Shown one piece after another: positions 12,501 through 22,139 of a stretch of 64,000 nucleotides of DNA. The stretch spans positions 38,437,478 through 38,501,477 of the forward strand of contig JAJKFL010000006.1 of assembly GCA_021186555.1 (NCBI GenBank), in the 5' to 3' direction. Source of the stretch: Reticulitermes speratus (taxonomy: Eukaryota > Arthropoda > Insecta > Blattodea > Rhinotermitidae). Numbering within the stretch: the stretch's first letter is position 1; the number at the start of each line of letters is the position of its first letter. Under the pieces are notes generated by a model. It saw only the letters and a program-made list of their open reading frames with translations, searched no databases and was not told the origin of the DNA. The position numbers and the translations under genes are program-made.

Positions 12501-15500
12501 AACTCACAAACAACCTCACAGAAAGGAAACACGGTACTGACTGCAGCCTCACAAATCACTTGCTCAGCTCGAGACTAAACATAAACGTTGTGACATATTT
12601 ATGATATTTTTCTACCCTAATGTACCAAATGCATATATTTTTTCTAGTTACGTCAGCTGGGGATTAATAAAGATGTACAATATGTTTCCTGAGAGAACTT
12701 ATTGTGTACGTGGCTTATTTAAGGCAAAAGAGGAGGGTAAACTTTAGATCGAATAAATATGGCACTGGCGATTTAAAACGTAAATACTTAAATCGAATAT
12801 ATTCGGCTTTGGCAGTGAAAGTGTTAATAAATGTCTCAATTATGTTTCCTCCGCAATCGTGTCTTCAGTGAACTGATGTGAAACTTACGGTCAATAATTT
12901 CCAAACTCAGAGGAACAGCAAAGGGTTTTGTGTGAAAATCATTCAGCCATCGCCGACTCTGGTCATCTTGGTTAATGAACTCTGGACTTTTTCCCTTAAG
13001 GCAAAAAAAGAAATTATTTTTTGGCAGAAAATACAGTGGTAGACCAAGAAATCAGCAGTCAAGCTCTATAATGAAACTAATTAATTCCCTTAATATTATA
13101 CACATTCCATGCAGTTGTTTTACATATATAAATTACACACAGCATTGCGCATGACATTCAATCCTAGTGCACGTACGTGAAGGAACAAACCTGGTATTGA
13201 TCCACAGCTACCTGTTCACAGTACACAGATACCACGTAGGGAATAATATTGGGTACCACAGCAGGGGTATGTATAGACATATACCTGATCTATTGATATA
13301 CTAACAAGTAGTATTTTTTCTAAATTCAAATTATTCAGAATTCATTTTAATCACACATATTGATTGTATAACATTACAGTCTCCACCCCACAAAACTGGA
13401 AGTGGTTACAAGACAGATTTTGCAAATAGACATTTACCGGTATGTGTATATATATATATATAATTTATTTATTTATTTATTTTATACATAAACATTTTGT
13501 GTAATAACATACTGGATTTTATCATACATAATTTAAACCACAAAATAAGTGACTACCGCTGTAATGTACAGTATGTACATTTTACCATTCAGTGACACAC
13601 TGCACACTGCGTACATCTACAGAGGATGACTCCCTGATGATGGCTGAGACATTCAACCCAAACATTTAGGAGCATATAGAATTATTATGCAGCAGTTGGT
13701 AATAAATAACTTATATACATAATTAATTCCCATTCATGTCACTGAAAGGTGGGAAGTTTTTCTACTAATGCCTGTACACAGTAAGAGTGAAAATAATTCA
13801 CATCAGCTGCCAATACACCTTCCAATTACTTTGCAACATGATCTTATATTTTTGGGCTACTTTCCTTCTTAACCTTTAAGAGCCGAAACGGACAAATCTG
13901 TCCATCGTTATGTGTAGGTAGAATGCCGAAACGGACATTTTTGTCCAAAAAAATATATTTAAACTTTTCGCATTAAATACGATATTGGCGGGGCAATAAG
14001 CGTGCATAAATATTATGTATACATACAACAGACTTGAAGGTAATTTTACAGTTGTGCCTCATACCAAGGTGGCGTATTGGGGCGCGGAGGTAATATACCA
14101 TAAAATGATGTATTCAACACTATTTAGAGCGTATTCAGCTTCATGCTCCAGCATCTGTACATTCATGTGCCCCAGATACCCATCGATTAAAAAGCCGGTA
14201 GGATCAAGTTAAGATTTATACGAGTCGATAGACATATTTATGTACTTTCCGGGAACCGAACCCTGATCTCCTTTCTGGTAGTCGTATAACTTATTCACTG
14301 TTCTAGCCCGTGCTTGTACTCACAGAAAAATTTTCAATACTTTTTCACAATATATTTGTCCAAATATACGAAAAAATTAAAAGCTTCCGGCTGTATTTAC
14401 TCTTACGTACTTGATGGAAGAATGAAACATAGCTCACCCGAGAAAGGCAGTATATGATGCGTCATCAGAAGGAAGTTACTTGTTACAGAAATTATTACAT
14501 ACCTTATTATTAGATGTTCTCATCCGAATCAATATCACAGATCAGCTGTGATTCAATATCTTCATCACGAATATGCCTTCTGCGAGCCATGATGCTGATT
14601 ATGTACTCACAATAAATAATTTTCACAAGCGACAGGGTCACTGCACTGTGCGACAAACACTGAAAGAGTGTGGCCACTGGTAGGAATACCGAGAAACGTA
14701 CTTTTCCTTTCGCAGGTCAGATTCCTCATGGTTGTAAAACTGTAAACCTCTTTGTAAGTACACCCTTACAGAAATCACACCAACGAAAAGCATTTCGCTG
14801 TTGTTAAAATAACCTCACAGAAATATTTTCCCTTGAAAGTGGGGACGAATTCAGGAGAAAGGAGCCAGAATTTAAGGCTAAAGAGAACGAAACATAACAT
14901 ATTACTAAAATTTCATTAACGGTCCGGACACGATAAAGAAAGAAAAGAAGACTAAAATTTCTGTCTCTTAGGGAAGTGGTTCATTCTTATTTTGCATCAA
15001 AATATTTTGTACTAAACTGTGATATACATTACCGTGTTCTCCATCCTTTACTTGAGTAATTACGATTTATTTCACAGATCCAGCGTTAATAATCTTCAAG
15101 ATATTCAAAATTTTCCTAACCATTGCAACAAACGTTTAAATCCCCAGAGAAAATTCCGGTCCGCTGACAGTACAGGGCATTTAAATCGCCGGCTCTTAAA
15201 GGTTAAGCAAAATACGTAGGCTTACAAGATCATCATGCTGTCCATATTTGTCCCTCCATTTCAGCACCTGAACCAACAGGCCAATTTTAATGAAATCTGG
15301 TATTAACAGTATAGCACTACATACCATCCCATTCTAATTTTCTGTTATCTGTGACAATAACCTGGCAGACACAAAAATTTGTAAGATGGCAGCAACACTT
15401 AAAACATAATCTACAAAACATTTGCAACTTTTGTTCTGATAATCTTTTTGTAGAATGTAACACAACAAAATGGTGGCTGTATGAAATCAATAACTAACTT

Positions 15501-16102
15501 CTGGTTTAATGGTAATAAGTACTAAACCACTGGATGTAGGCAGTAAATTTAATATGCTGATCCACCACAATCATGCCTACAAATTCTGTACAAAGTACTG
15601 TTTACAAGTCAACACTACAAAATGGTAACAGTCTAAAATTTTTGGAATTTGTCTAACAAATTTAATGTGAACAAAACTGTGTACTCAGATATTAAGTTCT
15701 TCCCATGAAGAAGTACATCACTGACATAATCATCATCATCATCAATACTGTTGGCATGTGGTGGTGGTGTGGTGAAGATGATACGTGACATACAAGTTAT
15801 AATGACCTGACTAGGATTCATATGACCACCTGCACAAGAGCCAACACACCACCTAAGCCTGGTTGTGCATTACAGTTGGGTACAAATTTACATTATGTAA
15901 ACATTAACATAAGCACTAGAAGTCTGTGCAGCTGGAAAGTAGGGTTTATTAATTCTATCCAAAATTCCTTACTTGCAATTTATTAAAACACCATAAAGGT
16001 TTTTAAGAAAGCCTGTATCACTTACTCCAGGTGTAGCAAGTTGAACAGTGAAGGCTGAATGAATCAGGGTGAAGCACTGGATGAAAGACTGTGCTGATAC
16101 AC
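3289..16102 (-). CDS. GATD1: GATD1/PDDC1-like protein (DJ-1/PfpI superfamily), five exons
   Basis: Five exons run on the minus strand: 16102-16026, 12994-12889, 8473-8366, 7977-7880 and 3537-3332 (or to a stop at 3289). Each has AG/GT borders and the phases agree throughout. The joined product is about 198 residues and aligns end to end with vertebrate GATD1 from the GVSAQSF stretch to [13 protein letters not shown] and the C-terminal LLCNQ. Only about 20 N-terminal residues are missing, since GATD1 is about 220 aa. The family belongs to the class I glutamine amidotransferase-like fold, with poorly known function. The nucleophile elbow reads AIGLGVAG, so the catalytic Cys of DJ-1 is absent, as I recall for GATD1 itself. 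A candidate first coding piece (CLLVVSITS, 16164-16138) would need a 37-nt intron. An ATG mini-exon at 21853-21830 is another weak option. Confidence 0.85.
3640..3728. repeat. 45-bp tandem duplication, two copies
   Basis: GACAAACTGCC ... GTACACTAAT occurs at 3640-3684 and again from 3685 with few differences. Confidence 0.85.
3990..4466 (+). other. Possible exon-like or relic open frame, unidentified
   Basis: From about 4018 a frame reads an acidic stretch [18 protein letters not shown] and ends at TAA near 4135. A second frame opens at 4162. I recognise no family. It may be transposon-derived. Confidence 0.2.
4698..5936 (+). mobile_element. Degenerate mariner element
   Basis: Similar inverted ends with the core AAGTAATGCCTCC (near 4707 and, inverted, near 5914-5932) bound about 1.24 kb. 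Broken frames in between read as mariner transposase in order: an N-terminal HTH ([20 protein letters not shown], 4880-4980), a WVPK linker (near 5205), [10 protein letters not shown] (5420-5450) and a decayed HDNARPH-equivalent (HDSTPV, near 5572). Stops and frameshifts make it inactive. Confidence 0.85.
5937..7184. other. Unassigned intron DNA
   Basis: No recognisable exon or element end. The open frames at 6047-6450 and 6707-7012 show no domain. Confidence 0.35.
7185..7617. mobile_element. Pogo/Tigger-like MITE, 433 bp
   Basis: Inverted ends CAGTAGGCCCTTGATTTAAC and its complement (TTAAATCGAGGGCCTACTG) are flanked by TA at 7183-7184 and 7618-7619. There is no coding capacity. It is of the same TIR class as 54-228, but the sequences beyond the first seven bases differ. 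Confidence 0.85.
7880..7977 (-). CDS. GATD1: GATD1-like exon D (nucleophile elbow)
   Basis: The 98-nt exon lies between ATTACAG and donor GTGAGT. It encodes [18 protein letters not shown] ... KAYSLTG. The elbow position where DJ-1 has Cys is Leu here. Confidence 0.87.
8178..8262. repeat. Penelope/hammerhead-like relic
   Basis: On the minus strand CCCTGAAG, TGGAGG, a loop, then TCTGAAGC follow the order of the hammerhead-bearing repeats elsewhere in the window. On the plus strand TGGAAG ... CCCCCGAAAC gives a second, opposed arm. Both cores carry substitutions. Confidence 0.35.
8366..8473 (-). CDS. GATD1: GATD1-like exon C
   Basis: The 108-nt exon lies between TTTTCAG and donor GTAAGA. It enters with two bases of a split codon and leaves with one. 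It encodes [18 protein letters not shown] and the helix ending IRDK, the LLIP-PGA strand-loop of DJ-1-like proteins. Confidence 0.87.
8655..8785 (-). mobile_element. tRNA-derived SINE (head region)
   Basis: Read on the minus strand, ATGGCTTAGGTGGTTAGTTGG acts as a degenerate A box and GGTTTGATGCC as a B box about 35 bp further on, followed by a non-tRNA body. Boundaries and target duplication are unclear. Confidence 0.55.
9175..9376. repeat. 101-bp tandem duplication, two diverged copies
   Basis: CTGTCTTAT ... CATTTAGAGG at 9175-9275 is repeated at 9276-9376 with about 15% differences. The shared core is TCTGCATTGGCTCCC. Confidence 0.85.
9430..9575. repeat. AT-rich palindromic and (TA)n microsatellite
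   Basis: A run of TA dinucleotides (about 9528-9562) lies inside imperfect repeats of CATATATTCACAGAAT. Confidence 0.9.
9890..10715 (+). mobile_element. Degenerate mariner (SETMAR-type) element
   Basis: Broken frames read as a mariner transposase N-terminus: [18 protein letters not shown] (near 10122), TQVFQ, then [10 protein letters not shown] and PSMSKTYEN. The paired family motifs are CFKLGK ... TQVFEWHKRF and TSVEDD.RSGRPSTS. A decayed C-terminal piece lies near 10630. The ends (TGGTGCAATAGAATAGTATC, and inverted TGGTGTGCTAAAATAGTTTC near 10687-10712) form weak TIRs. Inactive. Confidence 0.75.
11081..12823 (-). mobile_element. PiggyBac element with deleted catalytic core
   Basis: TTAA target sites at 11077-11080 and 12824-12827 flank inverted ends CAC(A/T)TTCACTGCC. 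Minus-strand frames give an N-terminal acidic segment (12407-12216), the start of the DDE_Tnp_1_7 domain (12232-11927), then a C-terminal segment with [20 protein letters not shown] (11930-11406) and a Cys-rich tail CRVC ... CAHCSVPLY (11409-11227). The frames abut where well over 100 residues should lie, so the first catalytic Asp residues are missing. Frameshifts are also present. Non-autonomous, but with both ends intact. Confidence 0.9.
12889..12994 (-). CDS. GATD1: GATD1-like exon B
   Basis: The 106-nt exon lies between acceptor GCCTTAAG and donor GTAAGT. Phase 0 in, phase 1 out. It encodes GKSPEFINQ ... RRWLNDF ... LEIID, matching GATD1. It sits in the 1.05-kb gap between the two piggyBac-family insertions. 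Confidence 0.85.
13873..15202. mobile_element. Non-autonomous piggyBac-like element, 1.33 kb
   Basis: TTAA sites at 13869-13872 and 15203-15206 flank perfect 13-bp inverted ends CCTTTAAGAGCCG. Subterminal repeats CCGAAACGGACA occur twice near the left end. Apart from a short relic at 14510-14590 it carries no transposase. Its TIRs differ from those of the 11.1-12.8 kb element, so it belongs to another piggyBac subfamily. Confidence 0.85.
14510..14590 (-). pseudogene. Relic N-terminus of a piggyBac transposase (26 codons)
   Basis: An ATG frame reads [14 protein letters not shown] ... DIDSDENI and stops. The basic start followed by an acidic, DSDE-rich segment is the usual beginning of piggyBac-like transposases. 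I infer a deletion derivative that kept the first codons. Confidence 0.55.
15700..15870 (-). mobile_element. Possible SINE relic
   Basis: On the minus strand GGCTTAGGTGGTGTGTTGGC resembles the head of the SINE at 8655-8785. The B box is poor and no end repeats are seen. Confidence 0.25.
16026..16102 (-). CDS. GATD1: GATD1-like exon A
   Basis: The 77-nt exon follows TTATTTCAG and ends at the donor GTAAGT. It enters after one base of a split Gly codon and leaves in phase 0. It encodes [20 protein letters not shown], then LATPG, matching the N-terminal part of GATD1. Confidence 0.85.
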
Positions 16103-17101
16103 CTGAAATAATGATTCAGAATGGCTGAGCACAATTCACTTGTGATGCTAACTACAAGAAGACATAAACTTACATACCTCAGAAAACAGAAAAATCTTAA
16201 CCCAAATCTGCCACACATCATACAGCTTAAATCTCAATATGATTAATACTTTACGATTTTTTATTCTTCTGCACTTTTGTATTTAAGTTGGGCTGCTTCA
16301 GAATTGTTTGCAGTGTCAAATGTTGCACTGTTTTACTGAAAAAAGGAACAGGTTTCTTGCAATCACACAGGTGTTTAGAAAATGGTGTCAGAATGGGTGT
16401 TACCTATTAGTGTGTATTTCACACCTAAGAAAAAAAGACAGGCCCAAAAATCGTTGCTGTCGTTATAACATGCCACACATGCACACACAAACCTCAATAT
16501 GTAACAGCACTCTGTAGATTAACATGGGATTTTCTACATAAAAACTATCGTTATTCTGAGAATCCACATATGCATTGAGAGGAAACCAAGATCCACTGCT
16601 AAACAAAATGAATGTGAGGTCAGTTTCTCCAAACTGCTTCCCCTAAAGGTATAAATTCACAAACATCAGTCTTGCTTTATCCTCTGTGTCAGAGTCTGTG
16701 AACCACAAGTGCCATATACTAATGCAAATGCAACAACTCTATATGATTTAATGCTGATGATGATAATGTGCACGTGTGTGCAACACACCGGTCTGCTGTG
16801 TAAGTCATGCCAATAATTTCCTTTGAGATATCTCCAATCAAGTACCAATTTTCTCTACTTTTTACTCAGTTTACATGTGTTTTCTCCATGTTCTTGTACT
16901 GTCACCAATGAAACCTGGTGTGCAGATTTTTTCACGTATCTGTAAATTGTTTCTGCATAGAACTAGTACATTAAAAACATTCATCTGAATTTATGACAAC
17001 ACATCTTGTAGCACCTGCATTTAGTATATGTTACAGGTAAATGTGAAGTTGTCCTTGTGCATGCCATAATGGCATACTGGGAGAGTGGAGGCGTGTCTCA
17101 T

Positions 17102-17340
17102 GTCACATGTGCAGGGTACAAACGTGGTACAGGAATAGTGAACAACAGAGAGACACAGCCAAAACTGTAACCAATGTCCGTCAAGTGTGCGTGCTACAAA
17201 CATGGTACATGAATACCAAACAGTACAGAGACGCATCCAAAACCCTAACCAACATTTGTCACATATGTGTTATACAAATGTGGTACAGGAACAATGAAGG
17301 ACAGACACACAGTCAAAACTGTAACCAACATCCGCCACAT
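17102..17340. repeat. Tandem repeat, about 78-bp unit, three copies
   Basis: Units start GTCACATGTG (17102), GTCAAGTGTG (17180) and GTCACATATG (17258), with a partial fourth at 17334. Each contains TACAAAC/ATGTGGTACA and CCAAAAC-TAACCAA. The copies are diverged. Confidence 0.85.
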
Positions 17341-17434
17341 GTTCACAAAAAGAAATGCACGCCGTCAATGACACAGGAAAATCCGAGCATGGTGATGAGT
17401 GATGGAGGTGTAGGGGAGCGCCCCTAGCAGACAT

Positions 17435-20308
17435 TCACACAACCCAAAAATGTCCATCAATTTTTAAATAACTTAGATACAGCAATAAGATCTATATTCA
17501 ACTCTAAAGTGAAAATTATTGTGTGTGGAGATATCAACATAAACTACCTAAAAGAGACTCACATGAAAAAACAACTAGACTCTATTTTGTTGACTTATAA
17601 TCTTGTTTCCATTATAGACTTCCCAACTAGAAGTCATAATAATTCAGAATCATTAACTGACAATATATTTATTGATCCATCACAATACAAGAATCACACA
17701 GTTTATCCTATAGTTAACGGTTTATCAGATCATGATGCACAACTTTTAATTATTAAAAATACCGGTTTGCAATTCCATAAACATAAAATCTCAACTATAA
17801 GAAATATAAATAAACAATCCTTGTTAAATTTTAAAATAAATTTGAGTTATGAGACATGGGAGGAGATATTTAATAATGATGAAGTTGATACTATTTTTAA
17901 TTCTTTTCTTAACACATATTTGAGAGTTTTCTATGCCAGCTTTCCATTAAAAATAATAACAAACAACAAGCCAAAAAATAACTGGATAACACCTGGCATA
18001 AGAATCTCTTGTCAACACAAGAGGGAACTCTATTTATTACATAGAAATAATAATGACGATAACTTAAAAAAGCATTACAAATTATATTGTAGAATTTTAT
18101 CAGATGTAATAAAAGCAGCCAAAAGGCTACATTATGATAGAATAATAACAAATTCAAGTAATAAAATGAAAACCACATGGAATATTGTTAAATCCATAAC
18201 AGGTAAAAAATATGAAAACAAAGCAGTTCAAGCAATATACAGTGATGATGCATTAACACTAACAGATAATCAACAAGACATAGCTAATGCCTTCCAAAAC
18301 TACTTTCTTTCAATAGCAGATAAAATAAAATCCAACATCAATAGTAAAGATATTCAAGATAATAAATGTATGGACTACCTATTTAGAGTTTTTAAGAATC
18401 CCTTTCCGAATATAGTTTTTGATCGTACATCGACGAAGGAGATTGCTAAAATTATTAAAGCCCTTAAACCTAAAAACTCTTCGGGTTATGATGAAATTTC
18501 TCTCAAAATTCTAAAAATAAGTTCTCCATTTATTGCTGCCCCTCTAAACTACATCTGCAATAGATCAATTTTATCAGGTAAATTCCCGTCACGCTTGAAA
18601 TATGGTATAATAAAACCATTATTTAAAAAGGGCGACAAAAAAGATATAAAGAATTATAGACCAATATCTCTATTAACCTCCTTCTCTAAAATAATTGAAA
18701 AAGTTATACATGCAAGACTCACAGAACATGTAATTAATAATAATATATTATCTATGGAACAGTATGGTTTTAGAAGCAATTCCTCTACACAAAAAGCAAT
18801 GTACAAATTATTAAATGACATTCTGCAGGCATTCAATAATAAATCATTTGTCGGAGGTATATTTTGTGACTTAGAAAAGGCATTCGATTGTGTAAATCAT
18901 GACATATTAATGAAGAAATTAGAATTTTATGGAATTGTAGGTAGGGCAAATACTTTAGTTAAATCATATCTTGAAAACAGGTATCAACGTGTCCTTGTTG
19001 AAGATAACTTAACACAAGCTAATACCACCTCAGATTGGGGTAAGATTAATCATGGTGTCCCACAGGGATCAGTACTTGGACCACTACTTTTTTTGTTCTA
19101 CATAAACGACTTACCTAAAGTAGTAAATATTACTTCTCAGTCGATCCTTTTTGCTGATGATACTAGCATAATTGTCAATAATCCTAATTCAGTAAACTTT
19201 AAAAAAGATCTTATTTCTTCATTTGAACAATTAAACATGTGGTTTAACACCAATTTGTTATCATTAAATTTTAATAAAACTCAATACCTACAATTTAAAA
19301 CGACTAATAGCTTAACAATTCCCATACACATCAGTTATAACAATAAATATATTGTCAATAGTACAGAGACACAATTCTTAGGTATTACCATAGATAGTTC
19401 CCTGTCCTGGAAAAATCACATTGATGGTCTCAAGGTAAAATTAAGTAAAGCTTCCTATGCAATTAGAACACTTAGACCCTTTGTAACACTAGAATCCTTA
19501 AGGATGATTTATTTTGCTTACTTTCATAGCATTATGACATATGGAATAATTTTTTGGGGGAATTCTTCGCATAGCGTTAGTATATTTAGACTGCAAAAAA
19601 GTGTAATAAGAATTATTACAAATTCCAGGAAAAGAGACTCTTGTAGAGAACTTTTTAAGGAATTGGACATTTTACCGTTGTGTTCTCATTTCATATTTTC
19701 ATTATTAATCTTTGTGACTGATAATATTTATTTATTCAAAACAAACACAGAGTTGCATAGTATAAATACTAGAAGCAAAAATAATTTTTATTTACCACAA
19801 CCAAGATTATCTATCTATCAAAAGGGTGCTTATTACATGGGCATTAAGATATTTAATCATCTTCCATCCTACTTGAAGGCCATGTCAGACAATAAGAAAC
19901 AGTTTAGATCTGCATTAAAAGGGTACCTTTTAGTAAATTCTTTCTACTCATTACAGGAGTTTTTTAACAATAAATAAAATGGGATATTGTATTCCTCATT
20001 TTAATTGTGATATTGTAAAACAAAGCATATTCAATGCATGATTAATTTAATGATGCTTATTTATTGTATATTGAATAGTTTAAGCAGGACAGAAGCTTAA
20101 TAATAATTATACTTTTACTCTAATGTAAACTACTTCTTTGTATTTCTTGCTGGTTTCTGTTGTGTTCTGTCTAGTTTATTGTGTTGCTTATTTGTTGAAT
20201 GTCTATTGTATGTGTGTTTTGGATTGTGACGGGTTCTATATCCAACAGGCGATTTTGTAGCCTGGTCTGGATTGATGGAATATTACAATAAATTGAAATT
20301 GAAATTGG
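17435..20308 (+). mobile_element. 5'-truncated LINE with long open reading frame
   Basis: The insertion starts inside the endonuclease domain and ends in a tandem 3' tail of ATTGAA units (about 20285-20308), typical of some non-LTR elements. The 3' untranslated region is about 330 bp. A decayed relative of its C-terminal half lies in nurim intron 1 (25480-26330). Its clade (CR1/L2/Jockey-like) is not settled by eye. Confidence 0.9.
17509..19977 (+). CDS. LINE endonuclease (partial)-reverse transcriptase
   Basis: The frame has no stop over 822 codons and is already open upstream to about 17431, so the first codon (GTG) is not a real start. Order: C-terminal half of an apurinic-type endonuclease with GDINI (residues 7-11) and SDH (73-75); reverse transcriptase with NYRPISLL (382-389), FCDLEKAFD (452-460, catalytic Asp 454), GVPQGSVLGP (516-525) and FADD (548-551, catalytic Asp pair); then a C-terminal region with RDSCRELF. 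Missing its 5' part, it cannot act autonomously, but the intact frame points to a recent insertion. Confidence 0.92.
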   Translation: MKIIVCGDININYLKETHMKKQLDSILLTYNLVSIIDFPTRSHNNSESLTDNIFIDPSQYKNHTVYPIVNGLSDHDAQLLIIKNTGLQFHKHKISTIRNINKQSLLNFKINLSYETWEEIFNNDEVDTIFNSFLNTYLRVFYASFPLKIITNNKPKNNWITPGIRISCQHKRELYLLHRNNNDDNLKKHYKLYCRILSDVIKAAKRLHYDRIITNSSNKMKTTWNIVKSITGKKYENKAVQAIYSDDALTLTDNQQDIANAFQNYFLSIADKIKSNINSKDIQDNKCMDYLFRVFKNPFPNIVFDRTSTKEIAKIIKALKPKNSSGYDEISLKILKISSPFIAAPLNYICNRSILSGKFPSRLKYGIIKPLFKKGDKKDIKNYRPISLLTSFSKIIEKVIHARLTEHVINNNILSMEQYGFRSNSSTQKAMYKLLNDILQAFNNKSFVGGIFCDLEKAFDCVNHDILMKKLEFYGIVGRANTLVKSYLENRYQRVLVEDNLTQANTTSDWGKINHGVPQGSVLGPLLFLFYINDLPKVVNITSQSILFADDTSIIVNNPNSVNFKKDLISSFEQLNMWFNTNLLSLNFNKTQYLQFKTTNSLTIPIHISYNNKYIVNSTETQFLGITIDSSLSWKNHIDGLKVKLSKASYAIRTLRPFVTLESLRMIYFAYFHSIMTYGIIFWGNSSHSVSIFRLQKSVIRIITNSRKRDSCRELFKELDILPLCSHFIFSLLIFVTDNIYLFKTNTELHSINTRSKNNFYLPQPRLSIYQKGAYYMGIKIFNHLPSYLKAMSDNKKQFRSALKGYLLVNSFYSLQEFFNNK

Positions 20309-22139
20309 AGCAAGGCTACTAACAAAAACGTGCCACAAGATATCATGTTGGAGGGGAGGGGGTAAGTGTGCTAGGGAACAGACACCCACAACCACGCTTC
20401 ACACGCCATGAGTTGAAAATGTCAGCAACTTGGAACCACGGATTGCACGTCTTCCATGTAGTGTTGAGTAGTGCACAGGTTGCCAATCAACAGGTCCCCT
20501 ATTCTGGAGTACAGGTATGAAGAGCTTCTCATTCTTAACCTCAGCACTGGATATGGGCAAGTGGTCAGCTGCATTTCCCACCTGCTTTACCCTCAGGAGA
20601 AGAGCCACTCATACCCATCATGGAACAGGAGGTTAAGTGGGCCCCAGAGCTGGTCTAGAGTTCTGTAGAAGAGAAAAAGTCTCTTGCCCTGTAGGGAATA
20701 GAATCACACTTCCTCAAGTTTTCCAGCCAGCAGCCTGGTCTCCATACTGACTATGTTATCCCAGCCCATTTACTGTATGAATAATTAAGAAATAACACTG
20801 CACCAAGGAAATCCACATATTGACTGCAAATAACCCACATTGACACCACAACCTCACTGATGAAAACTACAGGAATGCTGCTACAGCAAAAGTGACCCAA
20901 CTGAAGTGACTAGCAATTGGAGTCAGATCACATAATGGTACTTTGTGTACACACAAACCCACACACCTACACCCAATAAGTGCATGCCAGGATAGGTCAG
21001 TCAGTATATTGACTAGGCTATGGGCTGGCCAACTATCACATCAGATACGTGTCCCCTCCCAAGTATCCAAACCAGCTCTGGGTCCCTGCCAGCCTCCTAC
21101 CCAAAAGGTTATCAGGAGCGGCAGGTTGTGAAACTGACAGCTCACCTCCATGCAGTGTTAGGGCTAAGAATGTATGCAGTTATACCTCCGCTGCCCTACA
21201 TGCCAGCATGGTATGCTGCTCAAATAATCACAAGAATATTGCCTTTTTATTTTTAATTAATATACGATAGAAATGTTTCACACTTTCCAGATTTAAACCT
21301 CACGCAGATTCCAACGTTTGTTCGCATATTTCCGCTTACGGTTAGTGCATCGCAAATTCGAACCATGTTTCCAGCACTTTTTTTTTCTCTCTCTCTCTTC
21401 TCCAGATTCCCCTTTAACGGTATGCACCACATACACACGTTTATGACGCTGAACACTTCTGTTAGGCTACTTTAGATTAGCTGTCTGTAGCGCAGCCGTG
21501 TACATGTTTCTACCCTTATGCCACGAATACTACAGTCACATCTACCCGAGCTTAACGGCCAAATATGCTTTACAAATATGAACCTAAAAGACCTTTATGT
21601 CATACCCTCTTTGCAACTGGGCAAGACGATAAGGCAGCTATATCGCCCAACCGTCGAATTCACAGCCATAATAATAATCTCTCACACAGAAAGATATCCG
21701 ACACTGGTGAATAATCGCAGACAAAATTGGTGACCCACGAGCACAGCACATTAACTTCCGTGACGTGAATATGGAAACCGAGTAGCAACCACAGATTACT
21801 ACAGCAACACCAAGAAATATTTGTCTTACCGGATGGTCCGTGTGTACTGGCATATGGAATGTGCTGCCTGGTACTTTTTTTTTATAGTGACAGTTTCACT
21901 GTACACCATAATTCTTAGACAATGGTCTGCTTTTGAAACGTCGTGTTTGTATACCCAGTGACGATGGAAAAAGTTCAAATACACGTCAGTAATAGTCGCA
22001 GGGACAGTTCAGTTGATCTGTGAGTACAGGTTCGTACACAAATACATGAGGGGTCTTTTGTGTGGGTGCAGTGCCGTTCCCTTTCATGGGTGGTATCGAT
22101 ATTTCGAAGAGTTTCGTTCGAAACGTCGGTCCGACTGAT
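20309..22139. other. Unassigned intergenic DNA
   Basis: No domain-bearing frame. 21300-22100 is richer in CpG and non-repetitive, and could hold the 5' end or promoter of the minus-strand GATD1-like gene. A minus-strand ATG at 21853 followed after eight codons by a good donor (GTAAGA, 21829) is compatible but unproven. Confidence 0.3.

Noticed and set aside
20399..20668. Coding exons around 20.4-20.7 kb
   Set aside because: Frames on both strands lack motifs and no homologous protein is recognised.
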